64,000 nucleotides of DNA, taken from positions 496,001 to 560,000 of the forward strand of contig NZ_QFZK01000001.1 of assembly GCF_003415675.1 (NCBI RefSeq), given 5' to 3'. Of this stretch, positions 53,501 to 63,349 are shown one piece after another. Positions within the stretch are counted from its first letter, which is position 1. Each line of letters opens with the position of its first letter. This stretch comes from Rhodoferax lacus (GTDB taxonomy: Bacteria; Pseudomonadota; Gammaproteobacteria; Burkholderiales; Burkholderiaceae_C). The position numbers and the translations under genes are program-made. Below the pieces are notes generated by a model that made no database searches, was not told the DNA's origin, and was given only the letters and a program-made list of their open reading frames with translations.

Positions 53501-54580
53501 ACACGCTGCCTGGTTCACCCGCAGAATGTGTGCGTCCGAACCTACCCACATGGTGGGCAGGGATGATTTCAGCAGCGAAATCTCGCTGAGTTGCAAGGCC
53601 GATTCGACCTGCATGCGACGGCGCAGCTGCCGCATCAACATGAACGTGGCGCCACCCAGGAAAAGCAGCATGAGCGCAAGCACGCCCCCTTCCATCATGA
53701 CTCCCTCCCGCCAGGGCTGCAGCACCTCATCGCGCGAGATGCCAATGGCCACAATCAGAGGATATTCCTGCAGCACCCGGTAGCTGTAAACGCTCTGGAC
53801 TCCGGTCGCGGCCACCTTCTGCTCCAGCACGGCATCGGTGGCCCGGGGGATGGCCTCCTTGAACATGGGTGCAGTCAACCAGTTTCGTTCGGCAATTTCC
53901 GAATTGAAGGGCCAACGCGCAATAGCCCAGCCCTGGGTGGTAAACAGCGTAACGAAGCCGTCATCACCGGTATCGATGGACTGGTACAGGCGTTGAAAAT
54001 ATTCAGGGTCAACAGCGGCCATCAGCGTGCCAGAAAACCTGCCCTCCAGCCGGATGCTGACCGGAATAATCCACAAGCCAGAAATGCGGCTTCTCACCGC
54101 CTGGCCAATGAACAAGCCGCTCTGGGCGTTTCCCTGGTGAGCCTGGTAAAAATCACGGTCTTTTGCCAAGGGCAGTTCTGCTGTGACCTCGGTCAGTGTG
54201 GATACCACCGTTTTGCCTGCTTCATCCACTACGGCAAAGGAACTTATCAAGCCGTCCTGTGGCAAAAAGGCGCTCAAACGCTGGCCGCTGTCTGCTTTGA
54301 GTTGGCCTTCAGATTGGTCCTGGGACTGCACATCCTGGGCCGCCAGCGCCAGGGCCACTTCCACACGGCGCATGCTCTGGCGCGCATGTTCTTCCAGCAG
54401 TTGCGCAAGGCTGCTGGTCTTGGCACTTGCGGCAGACAACTGTTGCTGGTAATCGCGCTGCAAATCAATGGCAACCAGGGCACACAGCACGATGGCCAGC
54501 ACCAGTGCCAAAGCTCCAACGGCGCGTTGGGGCTGCAGTTGCAGCGAACGCAGAGGGCCGTGAAGACGTGATGGAAACAT
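50576..54580 (-). CDS. Hybrid sensor histidine kinase (Cache, PAS-PAS, HisKA, HATPase, 2 REC, Hpt)
   Basis: A 1334-residue membrane kinase. Helix 1 is at about 20-41, a periplasmic Cache domain at about 43-285 (FYQAHQGNAQSGLFIGQAVR, SIDTGDDGFVTLFT), and helix 2 at about 292-314. Two PAS domains span about 330-575. HisKA has NMSHEIRTPMNAILGLLSLL with the histidine near 591, and the ATPase has GSGLGLAISRRLVELMGG. Receiver 1 (IYLDWQMPGLDGWE, Asp near 887) and receiver 2 (VLMDLQMPVLDGFG, Asp near 1030) precede a C-terminal Hpt with MHTLKGTAATLGAEKLS near 1185. No separate response regulator is adjacent. It lies directly upstream of frdABCD on the same strand. The ligand is unknown. Confidence 0.93.
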   Translation of the reverse strand: MFPSRLHGPLRSLQLQPQRAVGALALVLAIVLCALVAIDLQRDYQQQLSAASAKTSSLAQLLEEHARQSMRRVEVALALAAQDVQSQDQSEGQLKADSGQRLSAFLPQDGLISSFAVVDEAGKTVVSTLTEVTAELPLAKDRDFYQAHQGNAQSGLFIGQAVRSRISGLWIIPVSIRLEGRFSGTLMAAVDPEYFQRLYQSIDTGDDGFVTLFTTQGWAIARWPFNSEIAERNWLTAPMFKEAIPRATDAVLEQKVAATGVQSVYSYRVLQEYPLIVAIGISRDEVLQPWREGVMMEGGVLALMLLFLGGATFMLMRQLRRRMQVESALQLSEISLLKSSLPTMWVGSDAHILRVNQAACDLHGYTEEQMLALTVPDLNPGMSMQNWDGHWKRLREAGNMRFETVHRTQQNQDIPVEAELNYFVFDGREYNLAFVRDLTVRKQAEAEVQRSAGLLRSAIDAMDDAFVLFDAQDRMVYCNAKYAQLYPGMQDIVVPGARFEDMIRIGAQRGLYRESIGREEEWIAMRLKAHREGNEARIQKRADGRVMRVLDRRTPEGHIAGMRVDITDMVRATEEAQEASRYKSQFLANMSHEIRTPMNAILGLLSLLQNTALSPAQRDYASKTEGAAQSLLHLLNDILDFSKVEAGKMELDPQPFRLDRMLRGIGVILSSNMVGKSIEMLFDIAADVPAVVVADAMRLQQVLVNLGGNAIKFTSEGQVVLRLRRLPDQVASETAHCVLEFSIQDSGIGIAQEKQEHIFTGFSQAEASTTRRFGGSGLGLAISRRLVELMGGQLAVQSTPGQGSTFSFNLRVPLAAADAPFAQEVPRLSVAPMRVLVVDDNPVAREIHSNMTRSWSWPTTLAEGGEEALDLMRGPCKEGVLPFDVIYLDWQMPGLDGWETARNIRQLCQGLPTQPRIVMVSANGADRPLQRSKEDQALIDGFLVKPATASALQDAALGYTQSDVPALRLQRKSNRNLAGMRILVVEDNLINQQVAQELLASEGAEVTLAANGLLGVDAVASAQPPFEVVLMDLQMPVLDGFGATLRIRGELGMTRLPVIAMTANAMASDRLACLAAGMDDHVGKPFDMGHLVNVLLTVTGRKKGLQDAPQVPAQSAAGVDTAQAEAVLSSNPYLNVASALERISGLTSLYVDIAQEFIRTLDTVEADFRQAALAAQVPALVAQMHTLKGTAATLGAEKLSAQAAVLEKLFRQAPTDLQSLEHLPPLLELVAHTRDAAVQAIAALQKPAPPSMDATATMHYAEDALQRTSARAFLLRLAQLLRDSNLAVLDQFADRGNALDALPAAYLAELQEALKALDFDSAGQLCERHMAALA

Positions 54581-54644
54581 GTTGAATTCTAAGGTCTATC
54601 TGGAGGGTAAAAAGTCGCAAACACCATGGTTGTCGTGGGCAGGC

Positions 54645-55562
54645 ATGCAGGAAAATGCCAACGTGAAAGCCAAATATTTCTTCCAGCTGGTGGCCCTGTC
54701 AGCCCTGTGGGGCGCGTCCTTCATGCTCACGCGCATTGCCGCCCCGGCGCTGGGCCCCAACTTGGCCGCCGGCCTGCGCATGGTGTTGGCCACTGGCATG
54801 CTCAGCCTGATCATGTGGCGGCTCCAAACCCCCTGGCCCTGGCAGCACTGGCGCGAGCTGTTTCTACTGGGCCTGCTGGCCGTGGCCGGGCCACACATCC
54901 TGTATGCCCGCTCCTCCCTGGAGTTGCCCGCGGGCTATGGTGCGCTGCTGACCGTCACCTCCGTGCTGTTTGGCGCCTTTGCCTCGGCCTGGCTCAAGGA
55001 AGAGGCCCTGAGCGCGCCCAAGATGCTGGGCTGTCTGCTGGGCTTTGTGGGGGCGGCGCTGGTGGTGCGCCTGGGCCCGGTGGAGCCCACGCATGCGCTG
55101 GTGATCGCAGCACTGACCTGCATGGGAGGTGCGGCCATCTCGGGCGTGTCCACGCCCTTCCTCAAAAAAGCCATAGCCCGCATGGAGCCCCTGCAGATTA
55201 CCGCGGGCATGCATGCCGCCGCCGTGGTGCTGATGCTGCCCGGTGCCGCTTACGATCTGCCGCGCGCCCATGTGACCTGGGGCGCCTTGGCTGCTGTGAC
55301 CCTGATGGGCCTGTTGACTTCGGGCCTGGCCTACTGGATGTACCTGCGCATCATGCGCCACGTGCCGCCCATGGCGGCGCTCAGCTCCACATTCCTGAGC
55401 ACAGGCTTTGGCGTGCTGTGGGCCGTGCTGCTCCTGGGTGAACCCACCAGCGCGGCCATGGTGGCCGGGGGCGGATTGATTCTGCTGGCCTGCCTGCTGG
55501 TGATGGGGCTCAACCCCATGCAATGGAGCCTGCAGATCTGGCGCGGCTGGCGTGGCGGTTAA
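54645..55562 (+). CDS. EamA/DMT-family transporter
   Basis: A 305-residue ten-helix membrane protein with two EamA repeats. It begins KAKYFFQLVALSALWGASFM with the conserved WGASF, contains ASAWLKEEALSAPKMLGCLL at the end of repeat 1, and VLLLGEPTSAAMVAGGGLI in repeat 2. It is unlike the EamA gene at 36979 apart from fold. I chose ATG 54645; GTG 54663 is possible. An open frame before it overlaps the kinase promoter. It converges on the MFS gene, sharing TTAA at the stops. Substrate unknown. Confidence 0.84.
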   Translation: MQENANVKAKYFFQLVALSALWGASFMLTRIAAPALGPNLAAGLRMVLATGMLSLIMWRLQTPWPWQHWRELFLLGLLAVAGPHILYARSSLELPAGYGALLTVTSVLFGAFASAWLKEEALSAPKMLGCLLGFVGAALVVRLGPVEPTHALVIAALTCMGGAAISGVSTPFLKKAIARMEPLQITAGMHAAAVVLMLPGAAYDLPRAHVTWGALAAVTLMGLLTSGLAYWMYLRIMRHVPPMAALSSTFLSTGFGVLWAVLLLGEPTSAAMVAGGGLILLACLLVMGLNPMQWSLQIWRGWRGG

Positions 55563-56785
55563 CGCTGGGTGCGTTGGCCCACGCCCAGTGCCGCCACCAC
55601 ACTGAGCATCAGCACCGCTGCGGCACCAATCAGTGTGGCGCCATACCAACCCCGATCCATGAAGCCGCCAAACACCAGGGGCGAAATCGCAAAACCGGTA
55701 TCCAGCCCGGAATACACCAGGCCATAGACGCGGCCGGTGGCGCCTTTGGGCGTGGCCTTCTTGATCATCATGTCGCGCGAAGGCCCACCTATGCCGATGG
55801 CAAAGCCGCTGGAGGCCAGGATGACCATGGTGGCATTCGCTCCCAGCCAACCCGTGCCACACAAGGCTAGCAACAGGGCACCTGCGCCCATGCAAACGGC
55901 CACCACCCGGTCACTATTGGGTGTGCGTGCGGCCACAAAACCACCGATGAACATGCCCAAGGCACCCGCCAGCATGTAGCCGGTGATCGTCAGCGTGGCC
56001 GCTTCAAAGCTCACGCCATGCATGGCCTTGAGAATGGACACCGAAAAACTCTGGATCACGGCCATGGTCATGGTGGACAGCAGGAAAAAGGCGAAGCACC
56101 ACCACACCACCGGCAACTTCATGAAGGCCATGGCGTGGGGTGCCTGCACACCTGTGTCGCGCGCATGGTGGGCCACCTGGGTAGACAGTTTGTCGCGCTT
56201 GAGCACCAGCAGCGCCAGGATCAGCGCGTACAGCACGGCAGCGCCCAGATAGGCATTGCGCCAGCCAAAGGCAGCTGTCATGGTGGCCAGGTACACGGGT
56301 GCTGCGGCCCAGCCCAGGTTGCCGGTCAGGCCATGGGCGCTGAAGGCATAGCCCAAACGCGGCGCTGACACACGCTGGTTGAGGATGGTGAAGTCCACGG
56401 GGTGGAATGTGGCATTTCCCAGGCCCGCCAGTGCCGCCACCAGCACCAGGCCGGTGTAGCCCGTCACCATGGAGGCGCTCACACAGGCCAGCACAAAAAT
56501 CACCATGGCCATGAACAACAGCGGCCGCGCACCCAACCGGTCCACCACAAAACCGGCACAGGCCTGGCCCACACCGGAGACCACAAAGAACACCGTCATC
56601 AACAGGCCCAGCTCGGAAAAGCTGAATCCAAACTCCTTGATGAAGACCGGGAACATCAGCGGCAGCAGCAAATGGCTAAAGTGCGAGCTGGCATGCGCCA
56701 GGCCCACCAGGCCGATGATGGCGGCGTCCTGCTGCAGGGGAACCGCCGGGGCGGGGAAAGTGGTGCTGGCGGCGGCAGTGGTCAT
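55559..56785 (-). CDS. Major facilitator superfamily transporter
   Basis: A 408-residue membrane protein with about twelve helices. The loop after helix 2 is GFVVDRLGARPLLFMA, a standard MFS motif A, and FRLGYAFSAHGLTGNLGW-like APRLGYAFSAHGLTGNLGWA resembles the fosmidomycin-resistance/Fsr branch. KLPVVWWCFAFFLLSTMTM starts the second half. It probably exports a small molecule. It stands between the convergent EamA gene and clpB on the same strand as clpB. Confidence 0.85.
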   Translation of the reverse strand: MTTAAASTTFPAPAVPLQQDAAIIGLVGLAHASSHFSHLLLPLMFPVFIKEFGFSFSELGLLMTVFFVVSGVGQACAGFVVDRLGARPLLFMAMVIFVLACVSASMVTGYTGLVLVAALAGLGNATFHPVDFTILNQRVSAPRLGYAFSAHGLTGNLGWAAAPVYLATMTAAFGWRNAYLGAAVLYALILALLVLKRDKLSTQVAHHARDTGVQAPHAMAFMKLPVVWWCFAFFLLSTMTMAVIQSFSVSILKAMHGVSFEAATLTITGYMLAGALGMFIGGFVAARTPNSDRVVAVCMGAGALLLALCGTGWLGANATMVILASSGFAIGIGGPSRDMMIKKATPKGATGRVYGLVYSGLDTGFAISPLVFGGFMDRGWYGATLIGAAAVLMLSVVAALGVGQRTQR

Positions 56786-56858
56786 GCCAGCGATGTTAAT
56801 CGCCTCTGCATGACCCCGCCCAGCGCCCTATCACTTGGGCGACTCCGCTTTGCCGCTC

Positions 56859-59459
<2,601 letters not shown>

Positions 59460-59496
59460 GAAACTTCCTTTGACAGTGGTGTCGGTTGCTACATAG

Positions 59497-59524
59497 CTTG
59501 AGGGCTGGCCCCTCCGTTTTCAAG
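59497..59524 (-). promoter_or_regulatory. Candidate sigma-32 (heat-shock) promoter of clpB
   Basis: On the minus strand CTTGAAA (59518-59524) is a perfect sigma-32 -35 box. CCCTCAAG (59497-59504), 13 bases downstream, is a partial match to the CCCCATNT -10 box. Transcription would start about 30 bases before the clpB ATG. Confidence 0.5.
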
Positions 59525-59594
59525 TGCGGTGGGACGCTTAACGGGGGCGCTTGGCTGATATATGTCAAACAACCTTCGCCTTGCTGCTGCGCCT

Positions 59595-59669
59595 GCCGGG
59601 ATGGGAGTGCCCTGGGGCCTCATAGCGTCAAAGGCCCGCAAATCGGCCCCAGGGCACTCCCATCCCGGC
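59595..59669. repeat. Long stem-loop A: 25-bp perfect inverted repeat, 25-base loop
   Basis: Arms 59595-59619 and 59645-59669 are exact reverse complements over 25 bases; the left arm begins GCCGGGATGGGAGTGCCCTG. The loop, 59620-59644, contains CATAGCGTCAAAGGCCCGCA. The same loop appears in stem-loop B in the opposite orientation. No T-run follows on either side, so it is not a terminator in the usual sense. Confidence 0.9.
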
Positions 59670-59778
59670 GAGCACGGAAGGGTTGGTGCGCTCTGGTTGA
59701 AATGCAAAAGGCACCTCATACAAAGGCAGCCGTCGGCAAGGGGGTCTTTGGAACGATTGCGTACCAAAAGTGTAGGCA

Positions 59779-59855
59779 GGTCGAAGCGGGTAAGGGTGGG
59801 GGCCGATTTGCGGGCCTTTGACGCCATGAGGCCCCCGCCCTTGCCCGCTTCGACC
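59779..59855. repeat. Long stem-loop B: 26-bp inverted repeat with the same loop, inverted
   Basis: Arms 59779-59804 and 59830-59855 pair over 26 bases, with two positions (59791/59843 and 59797/59837) that are G-U pairs in a plus-strand RNA. The left arm begins GGTCGAAGCGGGTAAGGGTG. The loop 59805-59829 is the reverse complement of loop A with a single base change (24 of 25). Only the innermost GGGGCC/GGCCCC of the stem is shared with hairpin A; the outer 19-20 pairs are unrelated. Confidence 0.9.
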
Positions 59856-59901
59856 CCACCACAAAAGGAGGCGAACAGCTACCCGCAATTCTCGCCGGAG
59901 A

Positions 59902-60390
59902 TCACTCTACGGCGTTGCTCCCCGCAATCCCCCAGCGCGCCAACGCCGCGTCATCACTCACCCGGGCATCCACCCACTGCGCGCCATCCGCTGTGGCCTC
60001 CTTCTTCCAGAATGGCGCCTGCGTCTTCAGGTAATCCATCAGGAACTCGCAGGCCTTGAAACTCTCGCCCCGGTGCGCCGACGTCACTGCCACCAACACA
60101 ATCTGGTCCAGCGGCTGCAACAGGCCCACCCGGTGCACCACCCGCGCATCGAAGAAGTCAAAGCGCTGATGCGCTTCGTCAATCATGGCTTCGATGGACT
60201 TCTCGGTCATGCCCGGGTAATGCTCCAGTTCCATCGACTGCACCGACGACTCGGCGCCGCCATTGCGGTCGCGCACCAGCCCGACAAAACTGCACACCGC
60301 CCCTACCCGCTTGTCGCCGGCCTGCAGGCGCGCCACCTCCTCTGACAAATCAAAGTCCTGGGTCTGGATGGAAACGCGTGGGTTGGTCAT
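59902..60390 (-). CDS. moaE: Molybdopterin synthase catalytic subunit
   Basis: A 162-residue MoaE that, with MoaD thiocarboxylate, inserts two sulphurs into precursor Z (cPMP) to make molybdopterin. Conserved parts are GAVCSFVGLVRDRNGG, LEHYPGMTEKSIEAMIDEA, HRVGLLQPLDQIVLVAVTSA and HRGESFKACEFLMDYLKTQA with the active-site lysines, then FWKKE. It follows moaD by 11 bases, in the unit moeA-moaD-moaE. Confidence 0.95.
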   Translation of the reverse strand: MTNPRVSIQTQDFDLSEEVARLQAGDKRVGAVCSFVGLVRDRNGGAESSVQSMELEHYPGMTEKSIEAMIDEAHQRFDFFDARVVHRVGLLQPLDQIVLVAVTSAHRGESFKACEFLMDYLKTQAPFWKKEATADGAQWVDARVSDDAALARWGIAGSNAVE

Positions 60391-60401
60391 GGGGCTGCCT
60401 G

Positions 60402-60653
60402 CTAGCCTCCGGTAACCGGCGGGAAGAAAGCCACTTCACACCCATCTGCCAGCATGGCCGACTCGTCGCTCATGACCTGGTTGAGTGCCAGGCGCACGGC
60501 GCGGCCGCGGGCCAGGGCGGCGCCGGTTGCGCCGGGGCGCTGTATCAGTTCGTCACGCAGTTGGGCCAGTGTGGTGGACTGGGTTTGCAGGACTTCAGAA
60601 GAAGTTCCTGCGGCCTCGCGGATGGAGGCAAAGTAGCGCACCGTGATCTTCAT
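60402..60653 (-). CDS. moaD: Molybdopterin synthase sulphur carrier subunit
   Basis: An 83-residue ubiquitin-like protein. It begins MKITVRYFASIREAAGTSSE and ends EVAFFPPVTGG, with the C-terminal Gly-Gly that is adenylated and turned into a thiocarboxylate. Its start overlaps the moeA stop by four bases (60650-60653), so translation is coupled. Confidence 0.95.
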   Translation of the reverse strand: MKITVRYFASIREAAGTSSEVLQTQSTTLAQLRDELIQRPGATGAALARGRAVRLALNQVMSDESAMLADGCEVAFFPPVTGG

Positions 60654-61897
60654 GCCAGCAACTCTGCAAAGGAAATAAAGCGCACGGTATCACCCGGCGC
60701 AATGGTCTGCCCGGCAGGGTTATCCACCAGGCCGTCACCCCAGACGGCTGAGGTCAGCACGCCCGAGCTCTGGTTGGCAAACAGGTCCAGGCCACCTTGG
60801 GCGTTACGGCGCACGCGCAGGAATTCCTGGCGCTTGTCGGCGCGCGGCCAACTGAAATCGGCGCGCATGCTGGCTCCCTTTGGCGCAACATCGGTCACGC
60901 CCTGCAAGCGCAGCAAAAAGGGCCGCACCAGCAGCAAAAAAGTCACAAAGCTGGACACCGGGTTGCCGGGCAGGCCAATGAAATGGGCCGCACCCACCGT
61001 GCCCTTGGCAAAGGGCTTGCCGGGTTTGATGGCGATTTGCCACAGGTCCAGTTGCCCAAGCGTCTGCACAGCGGGCTTGATGTGGTCTTCTTCGCCCACC
61101 GAGACGCCACCGCTGGTGAGGATCACATCGTGCGCGGCACTGGCATCGCGCAGGGCCTGCACGGTGGCGTCCAGCTTGTCGGGCACGATGCCGAAGTCGG
61201 TGACCTCGCAGCCCATACGGCGCAGCAGGCTGTTCAGGAAAAATCGGTTGGAGTTGTAGATGGCGCCGGGCGGCATGTCCTGAGGCGCTACGGTGCCCGG
61301 CATCACCAGTTCATCACCGGTAGAGAACAGAGCCACGCGCGGGCGGCGCAGCACCGTTAATTGGTCCAGGCCAATGCTGGCGGCCAGGCCGAGTTCGGCG
61401 GGTCCCAAGCGCTGGCCGCGCGACAGCACCACGTCCCCCCGGGCCACGTCTTCACCGGCACGGCGAATCCATTGGCCGGGCTGCGGTGCGGTGTTGACCT
61501 GCACGCGGGCCGCATCGCCTTCCTGGACGGGCAGCAGTGCACAGTCTTCCTGCATCACCACCGCATCGGCTCCTGCGGGAATAGGGGCACCGGTAAAAAT
61601 GCGGACCACCGTCTGCGGCAGCAACGGCGCACCAGCCGAGCCTGCCGGGATACGCTGGGAAACCGGCATCTGCACACCCGGAGTGCCCACGTCCTGTACC
61701 CGCAAGGCGTAGCCATCCATGGAGCTGTTGTCCTGCGGCGGCACGTGCAGTGCGGAGACCACATCGGCGGCCAACACACGGCCATCGGCCTCCAGGGTGG
61801 CAACCTGCTGGGTGCCGGCAACGGGCAAGGCCGCAGCCAGCAGTTGCGCCAGCGCCTCGGAAAGCGGTTTAAGCGGCGCGCGCTGCGGTGCTGCCAT
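60650..61897 (-). CDS. moeA: Molybdopterin molybdenumtransferase MoeA
   Basis: A 415-residue enzyme that inserts molybdenum into adenylated molybdopterin. Typical sequence blocks are PPQDNSSMDGYALRVQD, IFTGAPIPAGADAVVMQED, VALFSTGDELVMPG, ILTSGGVSVGEEDHIK and FIGLPGNPVSSFVTFLLLV. It starts at 61897, only 12 bases after thrC, so hom-thrC-moeA-moaD-moaE may be one long transcript. The presence of Mo-cofactor genes fits anaerobic respiration, but no molybdoenzyme is in the window. Confidence 0.95.
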   Translation of the reverse strand: MAAPQRAPLKPLSEALAQLLAAALPVAGTQQVATLEADGRVLAADVVSALHVPPQDNSSMDGYALRVQDVGTPGVQMPVSQRIPAGSAGAPLLPQTVVRIFTGAPIPAGADAVVMQEDCALLPVQEGDAARVQVNTAPQPGQWIRRAGEDVARGDVVLSRGQRLGPAELGLAASIGLDQLTVLRRPRVALFSTGDELVMPGTVAPQDMPPGAIYNSNRFFLNSLLRRMGCEVTDFGIVPDKLDATVQALRDASAAHDVILTSGGVSVGEEDHIKPAVQTLGQLDLWQIAIKPGKPFAKGTVGAAHFIGLPGNPVSSFVTFLLLVRPFLLRLQGVTDVAPKGASMRADFSWPRADKRQEFLRVRRNAQGGLDLFANQSSGVLTSAVWGDGLVDNPAGQTIAPGDTVRFISFAELLA

Positions 61898-61909
61898 GGT
61901 GGTGTCTTT

Positions 61910-63349
61910 TCAGTAGCCGCACTCGCGTGCAATCAGCGCCTTGATGGGGTCCGCGTCCGCGGCCATCACCTGCACGCGCTTGGGGAGTGCCTCTATGCCT
62001 TCGAAGCCAGCGGGGCGCTCGGGCTCGCGGCCCAGGGCTTCCACGATGGTGGCGGCGAACTTGATGGGCAGAGCGGTTTCCAGCACGATCATGGGGTGCG
62101 CGGGCGTGCGCAATTCCTGCGCCACCTTGAGGGCGTCGGCGGTGTGCGTGTCGATGATGAAGCCGTGCTGCTCCCAGGTGGCGCGTATGGTGGCCAGGCG
62201 GTCGGCATGGGTGCTCTTGCCGCTGACAAAGCCGTAACGGCTGGCAGCTTGTGCAAACAGCGGGTCTGCACTCAGGTCAAAGCGGCCGGTCTTGCTCAGG
62301 CCTTCGCCAAACAGGGCCTTCACGCGCTCGCCGTCACGGCCCAGCAGGTCGAACACAAAGCGCTCGAAATTGCTGGCCTTGGAGATGTCCATGGAGGGGC
62401 TGGAGGTCTCGAAGGTGTCGGCGCTACCGCGCACACGGTAGATGCCGGTGCGGAAGAACTCGTCGAGCACATCGTTCTCGTTGGTGGCCACCACCAGTTG
62501 GGCAATGGGCAGGCCCATCATGCGCGCCACATGGCCGGCGCAGACGTTGCCAAAGTTGCCGCTGGGCACGGCAAACGACACCTGCTCGGCATTGCTTTCC
62601 GTGGCCTGGATGTAGCCGGCAAAGTAGTACACCACCTGGGCCAACAGGCGGGCCCAGTTGATGGAATTGACGGTGCCAATTTTGTACTTGCGCTTGAAGT
62701 CCAGGTCGTTGCTGACGGCCTTGACGATGTCCTGGCAGTCATCGAACACGCCTTCCACGGCGATGTTGTAGATGTTGGCATCCTGCAGGCTGAACATCTG
62801 GGCCTGCTGGAAGGGGCTCATGCGGCCGTGCGGGCTGGTCATGAAGACGCGCACGCCTTGCTTGCCGCGCATGGCGTATTCGGCCGCACTGCCGGTGTCA
62901 CCGCTGGTGGCGCCCAGGATGTTGAGCTCTTCACCGCGGCGGGCCAGCTCAAACTCAAACAGGTTGCCCAGCAGCTGCATGGCCATGTCCTTGAAGGCCA
63001 GGGTCGGGCCGTTGGACAGGGCCTCGATCCACAGCCCCTCTTCCACGTGGCGCAGGGGCACGATCTCACCCGTACCAAACACCTCGGCGGTATAGGTCTT
63101 GGCGCACAGGGCACGCAGGTCGGCTGCCGGGATGTCGTCGATGTAGAGAGACAGGATCTCGAAGGCCAGCTCGGCATAGCCCTGGCTGTGGTAGACCGTG
63201 CGCCAGCGGTTGAGCGTGTCGTCGCTGACCTGCGGATAGCTCTCCGGCAGGTACAGCCCGCCGTCCGGCGCCAGGCCTTCGAGCAGGATTTCACAGAAGC
63301 GCTTGCGCTCAGGTGAGGAGGCAGCGGCGCGGGTGCTCAGGTATTTCAT
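61910..63349 (-). CDS. thrC: Threonine synthase
   Basis: A 479-residue PLP enzyme converting O-phosphohomoserine to threonine. It is of the longer, yeast/E. coli-like class, starting MKYLSTRAAASSPERKRFCE. The PLP lysine is in GPTLAFKDMAMQLLGNLFEF, and the phosphate-binding segment is LGATSGDTGSAAEYAMRGKQ. VPSGNFGNVCAGHVARMMGL is also typical. Its ATG at 63349 overlaps the hom stop (ATGA), so hom and thrC are coupled. Confidence 0.96.
   Translation of the reverse strand: MKYLSTRAAASSPERKRFCEILLEGLAPDGGLYLPESYPQVSDDTLNRWRTVYHSQGYAELAFEILSLYIDDIPAADLRALCAKTYTAEVFGTGEIVPLRHVEEGLWIEALSNGPTLAFKDMAMQLLGNLFEFELARRGEELNILGATSGDTGSAAEYAMRGKQGVRVFMTSPHGRMSPFQQAQMFSLQDANIYNIAVEGVFDDCQDIVKAVSNDLDFKRKYKIGTVNSINWARLLAQVVYYFAGYIQATESNAEQVSFAVPSGNFGNVCAGHVARMMGLPIAQLVVATNENDVLDEFFRTGIYRVRGSADTFETSSPSMDISKASNFERFVFDLLGRDGERVKALFGEGLSKTGRFDLSADPLFAQAASRYGFVSGKSTHADRLATIRATWEQHGFIIDTHTADALKVAQELRTPAHPMIVLETALPIKFAATIVEALGREPERPAGFEGIEALPKRVQVMAADADPIKALIARECGY

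Larger units (their letters stand above)
59460..59901. other. 442-base intergenic region between moaE and clpB
   Basis: This is the longest gene-free stretch of the window. It holds the clpB promoter region (59460-59590), hairpin A (59595-59669), a spacer of 109 bases without recognisable content, and hairpin B (59779-59855). Several short ORFs on both strands run through the hairpins and encode fragments such as ADLRAFDAMRP and SKARKSAP from the shared loop. I judge these to be translations of the repeat, not genes. Confidence 0.8.

Noticed and set aside
59489..60059. Several short ORFs through the hairpins between clpB and moaE
   Set aside because: Their only repeated peptides (RAFDAMRP, SKARKSAP) come from translating the shared loop in different frames and strands; no ribosome site or conserved family is visible.
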